NCBI GenBank assembly: GCA_910587455.1
Contig: CAJULK010000009.1
Coordinates: 43,058 to 107,057 of the forward strand
Length of the DNA stretch: 64,000 nucleotides
Direction: 5' to 3'
Source of the DNA: an uncultured Christensenellaceae bacterium
Lineage (GTDB): Bacteria > Bacillota > Clostridia > Christensenellales > Pumilibacteraceae
In this document: positions 47,318-56,976 of the stretch, in pieces
Numbering within the stretch: the stretch's first letter is position 1
How the letters are laid out: each line of letters opens with the position of its first letter
Program-made: the position numbers and the translations under genes
Notes under the pieces: model-generated
The model's input: the letters and a program-made list of their open reading frames with translations, nothing else
Database searches by the model: none
What the model was told of the DNA's origin: nothing

Positions 47318-48394
47318 TTATATTATGGCGTAAACGAGTTCTTCGGTCATACGCGAGCACGATATCGGTCGTTTAAGCCCCGTTGCTATATCCTTTGTGC
47401 GCAGACCTTTTGCGAGAACTTTTTTGACGGCGTTTTCTATGGCTACGGCTTCCGCGACGAGCTTTAACGACGTGCTGAGCATCATTGCCGCCGCGCGTAC
47501 GGTAGCTATCGGATTGACTTCGTCTTTACCGGCGATGTCCTGCATCGGGCCGTGTACGGGCGAATACAAGCCTATATTGCCTGCGCCGAGCGTGCACGTA
47601 GGCTGAGTGCCTTGATTGCCGACTGTTGCCGAAGCCGTGCTCGCTATAAATTCTCCGAACATAGACGGCGCGAGTATTACTTGGAAATCGGACGGCGACT
47701 TGACAAGCGCCGCAAGACATTCGTCGATCTGCATGCTTTCGAACGCAACGCTCGGATAGTTTTTAGCCACGCGTTCCGCAGTTGCGCGCCACAGCATGCC
47801 CGACGAAAGAGCGCTCGATTTATCCACGCTCGTGAGTTTCGCGCCGCGTGCCGCGGCGATCTCGAAAGCGAATTCGGCTATGCGCTCGACCTCGCTTATC
47901 GAATACACTTCGGTGTCGAACGCTTCCTGTCCGAGTGCGCCGTCGCGGTATCCGCGTTCCGTCGTCGCGTATATTCCGCCCGCATCCTCGCGAACGAGCA
48001 TGATGTTTACGCCCTTTTTGAGAAGCTCGGGGCGGATAGGCGAGTGCTGGATAAAATCTTCGTCGAGCACTATCGGGCGCATGTTGGCAAAAAGCCGCAT
48101 GTGCGCTTTAAGCGACGCTACGCCTTTTTCGGGGCGCATATGCGGCTTAAGATCGCTCCACTTGCTTCCGCCTACCGCGCCGAGGAGCACGGCATCGGAT
48201 GCCGCGCACGCGTCGCGCGTTTCTTTTGGCAGAGGTACGCCCGTCATGTCGAGTGCCGCGCCGCCTATCGGCATTGTGCGCATATGGAAGTTGTGTCCGA
48301 ATTTGCGCTCGATCGCGTTGAGTACGGCTACTGCGGAATCGGTTACTTCCGCACCTACGCCGTCGCCCGGCAATAATGTTACGTTGAAATCCAT
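47318..48394 (-). CDS. leuB: 3-isopropylmalate dehydrogenase with an altered metal site
   Basis: A 358-residue beta-decarboxylating dehydrogenase of leucine synthesis (3-isopropylmalate to 2-oxoisocaproate with NAD). Family features are GAVGGSKW, RPEKG, FANMRP, REDAGGIY, DTEVYS and SVDK. The metal-binding signature, normally FGDILSDEAS, reads FGEFIASTAS at residues 246-255: the first Asp is Glu248 and the second is Ser252, while the earlier Asp (D224) is kept. Activity or specificity may differ. ATG 48394 follows GGAGA. It lies 90 bases downstream of ilvD; leuA, leuC and leuD are not in the window. Confidence 0.85.
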   Translation of the reverse strand: MDFNVTLLPGDGVGAEVTDSAVAVLNAIERKFGHNFHMRTMPIGGAALDMTGVPLPKETRDACAASDAVLLGAVGGSKWSDLKPHMRPEKGVASLKAHMRLFANMRPIVLDEDFIQHSPIRPELLKKGVNIMLVREDAGGIYATTERGYRDGALGQEAFDTEVYSISEVERIAEFAFEIAAARGAKLTSVDKSSALSSGMLWRATAERVAKNYPSVAFESMQIDECLAALVKSPSDFQVILAPSMFGEFIASTASATVGNQGTQPTCTLGAGNIGLYSPVHGPMQDIAGKDEVNPIATVRAAAMMLSTSLKLVAEAVAIENAVKKVLAKGLRTKDIATGLKRPISCSRMTEELVYAII

Positions 48395-48483
48395 GTGTAT
48401 TATCTCCGTTATTAAAACGGCGTTCACGGCGAGCGGTATCCCGTTCGGCGCGACGCCGTTTCGAATTGCGTATTAAATGCGGC

Positions 48484-50139
48484 TCAGAACTTCTTTTTGA
48501 GCACCGCGCCGTTAGAAGCCGATGTGACGAGGTTTTGATACCGCAGCAGCCAGCCCGCTACGTCTCCGTCTTTGGGACGCAGTTTCTTTTGGCGCGCTTG
48601 CAGTTCTTTTGCCGTGACGTCGAGCGTCAGCTTGCCTGCGGGAATATCGATCTTTATCACGTCGCCGTCCTTTACGAGCGCTATCTTGCCGCCCTCCGCC
48701 GCTTCGGGGCAGACGTGCCCGATCGCCGCGCCGCGCGTTGCGCCCGAGAACCGTCCGTCGGTGACGAGCGCTACGTCTTTGTCGAGTCCCATGCCGATGA
48801 GCGCCGCGGTGGGCGAAAGCATTTCGCGCATGCCCGGTCCGCCTGCGGGACCTTCGTAGCGTATCACGACGACGTCGCCTTTTTTGACTCTGCCTGAGTA
48901 TATCGCTTCGACGGCGTCTTCTTCGCGGTTAAAGCATCTTGCTTTGCCCGAGAACACGAGCATCGATTCGTCTACGGCAGAGCGTTTTACGACCGAGCCT
49001 TCTTCGGCGAGGTTGCCTTTGAGCACGGCTATCCCGCCGATAGGCGAAACAGGCGATTCTATCCGATGAATGACCGAATCGTTTTTTACGTGCGCGTGCG
49101 CGTAAATATCGGCGAGCGCACAGCCCGCTACGGTGTGTGCCGAACCGTCGATGAGATTCTTTTTTGCAAGCTCGTGAAGCACTGCCGATATGCCGCCCGC
49201 GAGTCCGAGATCGTTCATGTCCGTCTCGCAAGCTGGAGAGAGCTTACACAGCGTAGGCGTGGCGTCGGAAATTTTCTGCACGAGGTCTAACCCGAGCGTT
49301 ATGTTGCATTCCGCGGCAATCGCGAAAAGATGAAGCACCGTGTTTGTGGACGCGCCGAGCGCCATATCGAGAGTAAGCGCATTGGTGAACGCGCGCTTGG
49401 TCATGATCAGTCGCGGCGTCACCGCGTCGTTCACGAGCTCGCAGATCACGCGTCCCGCGCGTTTGGCGAGCCGTATGCGCTCGCTCGAAGTCGCAAGCGC
49501 CGTGCCGTTGCCGGGGAGCGCCATGCCGAGCGCTTCGAGCAGGCAGTTGAGCGAGTTTGCCGTGTACATGCCGCAGCAGCTTCCGCAGCCGGGGCAGGCG
49601 ACGTTTTCGAGCGCGGTCAATTCGTCGAGGCTCATAGAACCTTTCTTGACGGCGCCTACGCCCTCGTATACGTCAGAGAACCCGACCTTTTTGCCTTTGT
49701 AATAGCCGCTTTCCATAGGCCCGCCCGAGACGAATACGGACGGGATATTGACCCGTGCCGCGCCCATGAGCATGCCCGGAACTATCTTGTCGCAGTTGGG
49801 TACGAATACCGCGCCGTCGAACGCGTGACCGAGCAGCATTGTTTCGACGCTGTCGGCTATAAGCTCGCGCGATGGCAGGGAATACCTCATGCCGGCGTGA
49901 CCCATTGCGAGTCCGTCGCATATGCCTATCGACGGTATGACGACAGGCGTACAACCGCCCGCGTATATGCCCGCTTTGACGGCGTCCGTTATGCGGTCGA
50001 GATGCATGTGTCCGGGCACTATTTCGGACTTTGCGGAAACTACGGCGATGAGAGGCTTTTGCATCTCTTCGTCGGTAAGTCCTAACGCTTTCATGAGTGC
50101 GCGCTGCGGCGCTTTTTCCATATTGGATAAGTTGGGCAT
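48484..50139 (-). CDS. ilvD: Dihydroxy-acid dehydratase
   Basis: A 551-residue Fe-S enzyme that converts 2,3-dihydroxy-isovalerate or -methylvalerate to the 2-oxo acids for valine and isoleucine. The cluster cysteines are in [11 protein letters not shown] and [16 protein letters not shown]; the C-terminal [19 protein letters not shown] motif is typical. ATG 50139 is the conserved start ([20 protein letters not shown]) behind AAGGATG; upstream in-frame codons lie within the leader. Confidence 0.97.
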   Translation of the reverse strand: MPNLSNMEKAPQRALMKALGLTDEEMQKPLIAVVSAKSEIVPGHMHLDRITDAVKAGIYAGGCTPVVIPSIGICDGLAMGHAGMRYSLPSRELIADSVETMLLGHAFDGAVFVPNCDKIVPGMLMGAARVNIPSVFVSGGPMESGYYKGKKVGFSDVYEGVGAVKKGSMSLDELTALENVACPGCGSCCGMYTANSLNCLLEALGMALPGNGTALATSSERIRLAKRAGRVICELVNDAVTPRLIMTKRAFTNALTLDMALGASTNTVLHLFAIAAECNITLGLDLVQKISDATPTLCKLSPACETDMNDLGLAGGISAVLHELAKKNLIDGSAHTVAGCALADIYAHAHVKNDSVIHRIESPVSPIGGIAVLKGNLAEEGSVVKRSAVDESMLVFSGKARCFNREEDAVEAIYSGRVKKGDVVVIRYEGPAGGPGMREMLSPTAALIGMGLDKDVALVTDGRFSGATRGAAIGHVCPEAAEGGKIALVKDGDVIKIDIPAGKLTLDVTAKELQARQKKLRPKDGDVAGWLLRYQNLVTSASNGAVLKKKF

Positions 50140-50206
50140 TGTCACATCCTTTTTATGTACCGCGGCGGTTTTGCCTTGTGTACGGTTTTGATGAATATTA
50201 TTACAT

Positions 50207-50235
50207 ATTATATCACTGCCTGCGCAACTTGTCAA
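50207..50235 (-). promoter_or_regulatory. ilvD-leuB promoter
   Basis: Minus strand: TTGACA (50235-50230), 17 bases, TATAAT (50212-50207): a perfect consensus. The leader is about 60 bases and has no T-box or leader-peptide features that I can see. Confidence 0.75.
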
Positions 50236-50251
50236 TTTTTTGCAAGGGAAA

Positions 50252-50280
50252 AGGACGCAAATCGGCTTGATTTACGCCCT
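50252..50280 (-). terminator. Hairpin after the small membrane-protein gene
   Basis: AGGACGCAAATC / GATTTACGCCCT, imperfect, followed on the minus strand by CCTTTTCCC. Confidence 0.5.
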
Positions 50281-50325
50281 TTTTGGGGAAAGTTTTGCGT
50301 ATTTCTCGGTGTTTTAACGCTGTTA

Positions 50326-50649
50326 TCAGATTACGAGCGGTATGTCGTAAGTGTAGAAAAATTCGGATACCGCGGGTATGCGCACTGCTATTGCGGACGC
50401 TATAAGGAACAGCGCTATCACGATAAACACTATGCGCAGTATTATGCTGTTTGTCCAACCGCATGCGTTGTACAGGACCACGAGTATCATCAGACACAGT
50501 ATTATGGTGCTTATGATATCCATTGCCTTGATAGCTGTGGCTGGTACGTTTTGGTAGACCATTACCCATTTGATCGCTATTATCACCGCATACAGAGCAA
50601 GCACGATTATGGATATGAACTGGTCGATCTTTCTGTCTCTTTTTGCCAT
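50326..50649 (-). CDS. Small three-helix membrane protein, unknown
   Basis: A 107-residue protein with a charged start (MAKRDRKIDQ) and three hydrophobic helices at about residues 11-32, 43-62 and 68-92. The ribosome binding site is strong (GGAGG before ATG 50649). No family is recognised. It sits between ilvN and ilvD on the same strand but is followed by a hairpin, so a link to amino-acid synthesis is not shown. Confidence 0.72.
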   Translation of the reverse strand: MAKRDRKIDQFISIIVLALYAVIIAIKWVMVYQNVPATAIKAMDIISTIILCLMILVVLYNACGWTNSIILRIVFIVIALFLIASAIAVRIPAVSEFFYTYDIPLVI

Positions 50650-50749
50650 TTCTTCCTCCGAAGATTAATTGAATTTATTATAAGTTAATTATATCGCTTG
50701 ATTCTTAGACTTATATTTACGCAAGATTAAAATAAGATTAGAATTGCTG

Positions 50750-51274
50750 CTACAGTATTTCGGTAAGGTTGCTCTCGCTGTTGAGCTTGCCGTCGCCGCG
50801 CTCGAGCGCGGTAAGTCCGGTGCGCGAAAGTTCGAGTATTTCGTACCGCGACAGCATTTCTATAAATCCGTCGAGCTTGGTCGGTTTTCCCGTAAGCTCT
50901 ATGACAACGGACTGCGGCGACATGTCTACTATTTTCGCTTCGTACGTATGACAGATTGTTTCGATGTCGGTACGTTCGCCTGCGCCCGCTTTGACTTTTA
51001 CGAGAAGCAGTTCGCGTAGCACCGCGTGCGATTCTTTAAGCTCCACCGCGCAACGGCAGTCGGGGAGTTTTCCGAGCTGCAATATAATCTGACTGAGAGT
51101 GCTTTCGTCGCCGCGTACCGTGATCGTCATGCGCGAAAACCCCGGGTCTTCGGTCGCGCAAACCACGAGCGAATCTATGTTGAAACAACGCCGCGCGAAC
51201 AGTCCGGATATGCGCGTCAGCACGCCGCTTTCGTTTGTTACGAGCGCCGTTACGATATGCTTCTTTTCGGTCAT
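50750..51274 (-). CDS. ilvN: Acetolactate synthase, small (regulatory) subunit
   Basis: A 174-residue regulatory subunit that gives valine feedback control to IlvB. The N-terminal ACT domain is HIVTALVTNESGVLTRISGLF, followed by RRCFNIDSLVV and the second ACT-like domain, as in the IlvH/IlvN family. ATG 51274 overlaps the ilvB stop (ATGA), so the two are coupled; the longer open frame upstream is inside ilvB. Confidence 0.96.
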   Translation of the reverse strand: MTEKKHIVTALVTNESGVLTRISGLFARRCFNIDSLVVCATEDPGFSRMTITVRGDESTLSQIILQLGKLPDCRCAVELKESHAVLRELLLVKVKAGAGERTDIETICHTYEAKIVDMSPQSVVIELTGKPTKLDGFIEMLSRYEILELSRTGLTALERGDGKLNSESNLTEIL

Positions 51275-52953
51275 TTCCGTTTGTCCTTTTTTGTTTGCGT
51301 TTGACTTATATCCGTTATTATGTCGGTCATGCTCTTGCCGGGCGGGATCATGGGCAGTACAAATTCGTCTTTGTCGATAACGCAGTCTATTACGGTTACT
51401 CCGTCCGACGTCAGCGCTTTGCCCGCGATGTCGGGCACGTCGCCGTCGCACGTCAGGCGGAACCCTTTTGCGCCGAACGCTTCCGCAACCTTGACGAAAT
51501 CAGTTTTGTTGCCGTCGAGATCGGTGGACGAATATCTGCCCGAATAGAACAGCGTCTGCCATTGCCGTACCATGCCGAGCGTGCGGTTGTCGAAAACAAA
51601 TACGGTAAGCGGTATGCCGAGCCGCGTCGCGGTAGACAGTTCGTTTAGGTTCATGTGGAACGATCCGTCGCCCGTGAAAAGTACGGCGCGCTTGCCGCTG
51701 CCGATCGCCGCGCCGATCGCCGCACCCATGCCGAAGCCCATGGTGCCCAGCCCGCCGCTCGTTATGAACGTGCGCGGAGCGCGGAATTCGTAGCCTTGCG
51801 CCACCCACATCTGATGCTGTCCGACGTCGGTCGCTATAACTGCGTCGCCGGCGTTGTCGGATACGTATTTTATTATTGTGCGCGGACTCAGCTTGCCGCG
51901 GCAGGGCGGAAGCGCGTGCGCGGCTTTAAGTTCGGCGTTGAGTAAAAGCATAGCGTCGTCGTGCTTGGGTTTTACTCGGGCGGTGAGTCGGGCGAGCACG
52001 CTTTTTATATCGCCGCGAATGTTTGCGTCCGACCGCACGTTCTTGTTTATTTCCGCCGCGTCGATATCTATGTGGAGTATGGCGGCATTGCGGCAGAATT
52101 TGCTGCGGTCGCCGACTACGCGGTCGGAAAACCGCGCGCCGACCGCAATGACGAGATCGCTTTTCCCGAGCAACGCCGCTACCGACGCATGACCGTGCAT
52201 GCCTATCAATCCCGCGCAGTACCGACTCGAAGAAGGGATCGCCGACAATCCCATGACGGACGTGGCGACAGGCGCTTTTATTCGCTCCGCAAAGGCGAGA
52301 AGTTCCGCGCTCGCGTCGGAAGATATGCAACCGCCGCCCGCATATATTACAGGGCGCTGCGCGCCGTCTACGAGCGCTGCGGCGTCGTCGATATCCGCTT
52401 GTGCGGGCGGAACGCGCGGCGGAGCGATCGGTGCGGGCGAGTATTCGACGAGCGCTTGCTGAACGTTTTTGGGCACGTCTACAAGCACGGGACCGGGTCT
52501 GTCCGAGCGCGCAATGCGAAAAGCTCGGCGCACTGCGTTCACGAGGTCGTCGGGGTTTTTGACTATTATGTTATGCTTGGTTATCGGCATCGTTATGCCG
52601 GCGATGTCCACTTCCTGAAAGCTGTCTCTGCCGAGAAGCGGCACGGGAACGTTGCCCGTTATCGCGACGAGCGGTATGCTGTCGAGATATGCGTCGGCTA
52701 TGCCCGTGACGAGGTTGGTCGCACCCGGACCGGACGTGGCTATTACCACGCCGACCTTGCCCGTTGCGCGCGCAAAACCCTCGGCGGCGTGCGCCGCGCC
52801 CTGTTCGTGCGCGGTGAGTATTTGCGTGATCTCGGGCTCGCAATACAAAGCGTCGAACAGGTCAATTATCTGTCCGCCGGGATACCCGAACACCGTTGTG
52901 GCGTTTTGTTCGAGCAAGCATTTGACTATTGCCGCCGCGCCCGTTATCTTCAT
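51271..52953 (-). CDS. ilvB: Acetolactate synthase, large (catalytic) subunit
   Basis: A 560-residue TPP enzyme that joins two pyruvates to acetolactate, or pyruvate and 2-oxobutyrate. Features are FGYPGGQIIDLFDAL, the catalytic Glu in TAHEQGAAHAAEGFARATG, GPGATNLVTGIADA, the FAD region and the TPP-binding GDGSFHMNLNELSTA. AAGGA precedes the ATG. First gene of the ilvBN pair, with a perfect promoter and only a short leader. Confidence 0.97.
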   Translation of the reverse strand: MKITGAAAIVKCLLEQNATTVFGYPGGQIIDLFDALYCEPEITQILTAHEQGAAHAAEGFARATGKVGVVIATSGPGATNLVTGIADAYLDSIPLVAITGNVPVPLLGRDSFQEVDIAGITMPITKHNIIVKNPDDLVNAVRRAFRIARSDRPGPVLVDVPKNVQQALVEYSPAPIAPPRVPPAQADIDDAAALVDGAQRPVIYAGGGCISSDASAELLAFAERIKAPVATSVMGLSAIPSSSRYCAGLIGMHGHASVAALLGKSDLVIAVGARFSDRVVGDRSKFCRNAAILHIDIDAAEINKNVRSDANIRGDIKSVLARLTARVKPKHDDAMLLLNAELKAAHALPPCRGKLSPRTIIKYVSDNAGDAVIATDVGQHQMWVAQGYEFRAPRTFITSGGLGTMGFGMGAAIGAAIGSGKRAVLFTGDGSFHMNLNELSTATRLGIPLTVFVFDNRTLGMVRQWQTLFYSGRYSSTDLDGNKTDFVKVAEAFGAKGFRLTCDGDVPDIAGKALTSDGVTVIDCVIDKDEFVLPMIPPGKSMTDIITDISQTQTKKDKRK

Positions 52954-52982
52954 GTCAGTCCTTTTCGGTTGAGTTGTTTATT

Positions 52983-53011
52983 ATTATAGCCTAAATCCGA
53001 TCGCGTGTCAA
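52983..53011 (-). promoter_or_regulatory. ilvBN promoter
   Basis: Minus strand: TTGACA (53011-53006), 17 bases, TATAAT (52988-52983). The 5' leader is only about 25 bases, which leaves no room for a T-box or attenuator. Confidence 0.77.
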
Positions 53012-53050
53012 TGAAATGCGCGGTTATATAAGCGCTTGATACCGCAACGA

Positions 53051-53079
53051 AAAAGACGGCTCGTTGCGAACCGTCTTTT
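53051..53079 (-). terminator. Rubrerythrin terminator
   Basis: AAAAGACGG / CCGTCTTTT stem, extended by TCG / CGA around a short loop. Confidence 0.78.
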
Positions 53080-53100
53080 CCGTGGTTGTTTGTATGGATT

Positions 53101-53625
53101 TTATTTGCCGAAGTAGCGTTTGAGAAGTCCCGCAAAGCCTGCGCCGTGACGCGCTTCGTCCTTTGCCATTTCGTGAACGGTGTCGTGAATGGCGTCGTAG
53201 CCGAGCTCTTTTGCGCGCTTTGCGAGCATGAGCTTGCCCTCGCATGCGCCCGCTTCCGCGGCGGCGCGAAGCTCGAGGTTCTTTTTGGTGGAAGGCGTAA
53301 CCACTTCGCCGAGAAGTTCGGCAAACTTGGACGCATGGTCGGCTTCTTCGTACGCATAACGCTTATACGCTTCCGCGATCTCGGGGTAACCCTCGCGCTC
53401 GGCTACTCGCGCCATGGCAAGATACATTCCGACTTCGGTGCACTCGCCCATGAAGTTGGCTTTGAGTCCGTCCATGACTTCCTTGTCCTCCACAACGCCG
53501 TCGCCTACCGCGTGCTCGCACGCAAATTTGGCTTCCGTGACGGGTACGAACTTTTTAGCTTTGCAAACGGGGCAGACTTCTACGTCATCCGCTACGATCT
53601 CGCCGCAAACAGCACATCTTTTCAT
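53101..53625 (-). CDS. Reverse rubrerythrin (peroxide-reducing)
   Basis: A 174-residue protein with the rubredoxin-like iron site first (CAVCGEI...CPVCKAKKF) and the diiron four-helix domain second ([37 protein letters not shown]). This order is that of reverse rubrerythrins, which act as NADH-linked peroxide reductases in obligate anaerobes. AAGGAG precedes ATG 53625. It has its own promoter and terminator. Confidence 0.94.
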   Translation of the reverse strand: MKRCAVCGEIVADDVEVCPVCKAKKFVPVTEAKFACEHAVGDGVVEDKEVMDGLKANFMGECTEVGMYLAMARVAEREGYPEIAEAYKRYAYEEADHASKFAELLGEVVTPSTKKNLELRAAAEAGACEGKLMLAKRAKELGYDAIHDTVHEMAKDEARHGAGFAGLLKRYFGK

Positions 53626-53676
53626 ATGTTTATTCTCCTTATGTAGTTTGTCGGCATACTTTCGTATACCACATAT

Positions 53677-53705
53677 AGTATATCATTCATATCATACATT
53701 GTCAA
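53677..53705 (-). promoter_or_regulatory. Rubrerythrin promoter
   Basis: Minus strand: TTGACA (53705-53700), 17 bases, TATACT (53682-53677). No clear PerR box is seen. Confidence 0.72.
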
Positions 53706-53814
53706 GCGCCCAAGCGGAATTTATAAGAATTTGCTTTTGACAAAAAAACGCAATATGATATAATAGTTCATAATGCGGTATCGGCAACCGAACGCACTTA
53801 CAATAGGAGAAGAT

Positions 53815-54359
53815 ATGGAAGAAAAAAGATCTATCACGGCACCGACAGTCGGTGAAGCTGTGTCAATGAGCCTTTCTCGGCTGGGCAAGACGTTGTTCAA
53901 TTATCCGATAGTTTTTGTGATCGTCTGCGTTTTCGGGTATGTAGCCGTTGCGCTCATGATGATGGCCGACGTCGCGTGGGCGCTTGTGGCGGCGATCCTC
54001 GTGCTGTACACGCTCGGCGCGCTGTGGTTTTTGAAGACTATACTGTTTTTATAATCGGCTGCTTCGGGATATTCGACGCGCATTATGCCGACAGCATAGC
54101 GTTTAATATACGAATCAACGTCGAGCTAAAGGAACAGACTTCGATCACGCTCAAATTCAATCCGCGCGCGCCGCAAGGACGCGCCGTCGAAATAGAGGAT
54201 AGCGACGTCGGCGGGATAGAGGAAATAGGGAATAATTTTTACGTCAACAAGCTGATAGGCAAGCGTAAAAAGATAATGTCGCTCGTAAAACTCGGCGTAT
54301 GGTTGGTGATCTTCGCGCTCGCGATCGTGCTTTCGCTCAGATCGTGCGGAATGATTTGA
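53815..54359 (+). pseudogene. Small membrane protein split by a frameshift at a T run
   Basis: ATG 53815 behind AGGAGA starts a frame with two membrane helices (YPIVFVIVCVFGYVAVALMM and LVAAILVLYTLGALWFLKTIL joined by a short loop) that stops at 54052-54054. Without interruption the -1 frame continues FIIGCFGIFDAHYADSIAFN and on to 54359, with a charged soluble part and a last helix (LGVWLVIFALAIVLSLRSC). The switch falls at CTG-TTT-TTA; one extra T would restore a single frame of about 180 codons. It could be a real frameshift mutation, programmed slippage or an assembly error. The family is not recognised. Confidence 0.65.
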
Positions 54360-54465
54360 GTTACCGAGCGCGGCGTTTCCGCGTATAATAAGTATTGCGA
54401 TGGCGCGCGGCTTTTTGCGCGTTTTCGAAATTGTCGAAAAATTTGCAAAACCGACCGCAATCGGT

Positions 54466-54494
54466 TTGATTTTTGCGTGCAACGGGTATATACT
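54466..54494 (+). promoter_or_regulatory. Probable MATE transporter promoter
   Basis: TTGATT (54466-54471), 17 bases, TATACT (54489-54494), 16 bases before ATG 54511; no Shine-Dalgarno site lies in the short leader. Confidence 0.5.
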
Positions 54495-54510
54495 TGTATT
54501 CGGTTTGATT

Positions 54511-56058
54511 ATGACGACGGCAAAGAAAAGCTCCAAGCAGATGGATATGCTGCACGGACCGATCATGAAGAATATTATTCTGTTTGTCCTTCCGCTCGCA
54601 TTAGGCGGAATATGTCAGCAACTTTTTACGTCTGCGGACATGGCGGTCGTGTATTGGTTCGACGCGGATAGGACGGTCGCGCAGGCGGCGGTAAACAGCA
54701 ACGGCGCCATAGTCAATCTTTTGATCAATCTGTTTGCGGGGCTGTCCGTCGGCGCAACCGTGGCGATAGCCGAGCAGATAGGAAAGAAGCACACCGACGA
54801 TATTCACAGTATGGTTTTTACCGCTATGGTCATTGCGACGGTAAGCGGTGTGATACTTATAGGAATAGGCGTCGGCGTTGCCGAGCCGATATTGAAAGTT
54901 ATGGGCACGCCGTCAAACGTTCTGCCGCTCGCCGTAAAATATTTGCGCATATATTTTTGCGGAATGCCGTTCCTTATGATCTACGATTTCGGGGCGGCAA
55001 TACTTCGAAGCATAGGCGACACTAAAAAATCGTTGTTTATTCTGTTTGTATCGGGCGTTTTGAATGTCGGGCTCAACATACTTTTCGTAGCGGTTTTCGA
55101 TATGAGCGTAGCGGGTGTGGCGATAGCTACGATCGCCGCCAACGTGCTGTGCGCAACGCTCGTTATCGTGTATCTTATGAAAGACAAGATGCTGCGGTTT
55201 TCGTTTAAGCGATCGAAGATCCGCAAAGAGTACGTAAAACGCATGTTTGTTATCGGGCTGCCCGCGGGACTTCAGGGCATGGTGTTTTCGCTCGCAAACG
55301 TCTTTATTCAATCGGCGATAAACAGTTTCGGCGACGCGGCTATGTCCGGCAACGGCGACGCGGCTAACTTCGATATTTATATTTTCTATTTCGTAAACGC
55401 GTTCGGTCAGGCTACTACGACCTTTCTCGGTCAGAATTATGCCGCGGGCAATTACGACAGGTGCAAAAAGATTTACCGCACCGCAATGCTGTCCGCGCTT
55501 GTCGTGTCGGCTGTATTGAGTGTCATTTTCGTTGCGGGCGCTCCGCTGTTTATAAGGATATACACTACGGACCCCGCCGCGATAGAGTTTGCGCTTATGA
55601 GAATGTGGTGCGTCGTTTCGTGCACTATACTGACAAATACATACGAAACGTCGGGCGGCGCGCTTCGCGGAATGGGACATTCGCTGTTGCCTGCGATATT
55701 TACAGTATTCGGTACTTGCGTGTTGCGCATAATATGGATATATACCGTGTTTGCGGCGGTAAACGAGTTTTGGATACTCATGATAGTCTATCCGATTTCT
55801 TGGGTGATAACAGGTGCGGCAGTGCTTATATCGTATCACGTGATAAGCCGCAGGGAATACCGTAAGCCCGTCGCGGCTGCGGCAGAGAACGCCGATACGG
55901 CGCACGTCGTCGATACCTCACCCATAGTTTCGACGTACATGACGGAAACTTCGGAAGATGCGGAAGCCGCCGCAGCTGCCGACGGTTCGGACGCGGCAGG
56001 CGCCTCGTCGTCTGCGGTGGGCAAGCCCTGTTCGGCGCGTTGCGAAAACAAAAAATAG
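54511..56058 (+). CDS. MATE-family multidrug/Na+ antiporter
   Basis: A 515-residue exporter with about twelve membrane helices in two bundles. Typical MATE stretches are MLHGPIMKNIILFVLPLALGGICQQLF split at the first helix, DMAVVYWF, ATVAIAEQIGKK, and in the second half GLPAGLQGMVFSLANVFIQ and QATTTFLGQNYAAG. The C-terminus is a 50-residue low-complexity Ala-rich tail (AEAAAAADGSDAAGASSS). ATG 54511 is chosen because helix 1 follows; a longer frame to 54400 has a poor start. The AraC-type gene follows after 28 bases and may regulate it. Confidence 0.9.
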   Translation: MTTAKKSSKQMDMLHGPIMKNIILFVLPLALGGICQQLFTSADMAVVYWFDADRTVAQAAVNSNGAIVNLLINLFAGLSVGATVAIAEQIGKKHTDDIHSMVFTAMVIATVSGVILIGIGVGVAEPILKVMGTPSNVLPLAVKYLRIYFCGMPFLMIYDFGAAILRSIGDTKKSLFILFVSGVLNVGLNILFVAVFDMSVAGVAIATIAANVLCATLVIVYLMKDKMLRFSFKRSKIRKEYVKRMFVIGLPAGLQGMVFSLANVFIQSAINSFGDAAMSGNGDAANFDIYIFYFVNAFGQATTTFLGQNYAAGNYDRCKKIYRTAMLSALVVSAVLSVIFVAGAPLFIRIYTTDPAAIEFALMRMWCVVSCTILTNTYETSGGALRGMGHSLLPAIFTVFGTCVLRIIWIYTVFAAVNEFWILMIVYPISWVITGAAVLISYHVISRREYRKPVAAAAENADTAHVVDTSPIVSTYMTETSEDAEAAAAADGSDAAGASSSAVGKPCSARCENKK

Positions 56059-56086
56059 TGCGCTCGACTGCGCGGGGGAAACATAT

Positions 56087-56929
56087 TTGGAAAACGCACA
56101 AGAGAAGAAGTTCAAAGAATGTCCTATCCCAGACGTTTTGAGGATAGATTCGCTGTTTACTTTTTTCAGAGAGCGGTTTTCGCGCGACTATGTTTTTCCG
56201 GGCGAATACCACGATTTTACAGAGGCGGTATGCGTTACCGACGGCTGCGTCGGCGTGACCGCCGATAAGACGGTATACACGCTTCCCGCCGGACGGCTCA
56301 TCGTTCACGGCGCGAACGAATTCCATAAGATTTGGTCTGTGGACGGCGAGCCGGAAGCTGTCGTCTTTTCGTTTGCCGCGAGTGCGTTTCCGCACGGTGT
56401 TTCGGGCGTTTATACGCTGACGGCGGACGATATGACCGTGCTGAACGGGCTTTGCCGCGACGCAGAGCGTATTTTCGATCGGAACGGTATAATCGTTGAA
56501 CGCATTAAGAGCGGGCATGAGAGCGAAGCGAGCGTGTTTGTAAAGCGGCTCGAAACGTTTTTGATAGGGGTGCTGACGCGCGCCGCAACGGAAGCGTCCG
56601 TCTATAAAAGCCGCAGCGCCGAAAACTACTTTCGTATAGTGTCGGTCATGGAAAACAACATCGGATCCAAGCTGTGCGCGGCAGAGCTTGCGCGTTTGTG
56701 CGCAATGAGCGTGCCGGCGCTCGAAAAGACGGTAAAGAAGTTTGCGGGTACGGGCGCCGCCGAACATTTTACGAACATGAAGATAAGGCGCGCGACCGAA
56801 CTGCTGCGTGAAGGCAAAAGCGTGAAGCATACCGCGCTCGCGCTCGGGTTTAGCGATCAGAACTATTTTTCGGCGGTGTTCAAAAAACGCACGGGGTTTG
56901 CCCCGACACATATCGACCGCCGTCGATGA
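56087..56929 (+). CDS. AraC-family transcriptional regulator
   Basis: About 280 residues: an N-terminal cupin-like sensor domain (FPGEYHDFTEAVCVTDGCVGV to LIVHGANEFHKIW) and a C-terminal double helix-turn-helix (LCAAELARLCAMSVPALEKTVKKF; GKSVKHTALALGFSDQNYFSAVFKKRTGFAP). The best start is TTG 56087, 8 bases after GGGGG; no ATG is suitably placed. It is transcribed with the MATE gene. The sensed molecule is unknown. Confidence 0.85.
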   Translation: MENAQEKKFKECPIPDVLRIDSLFTFFRERFSRDYVFPGEYHDFTEAVCVTDGCVGVTADKTVYTLPAGRLIVHGANEFHKIWSVDGEPEAVVFSFAASAFPHGVSGVYTLTADDMTVLNGLCRDAERIFDRNGIIVERIKSGHESEASVFVKRLETFLIGVLTRAATEASVYKSRSAENYFRIVSVMENNIGSKLCAAELARLCAMSVPALEKTVKKFAGTGAAEHFTNMKIRRATELLREGKSVKHTALALGFSDQNYFSAVFKKRTGFAPTHIDRRR

Positions 56930-56976
56930 AACCTATAAATAACACTGTCGGCTAATTATGTTCTATATTGAGGTTC

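Noticed and set aside
52954..53011. T-box or attenuator before ilvBN
   Set aside because: The leader from the consensus promoter is only about 25 bases, too short for either.
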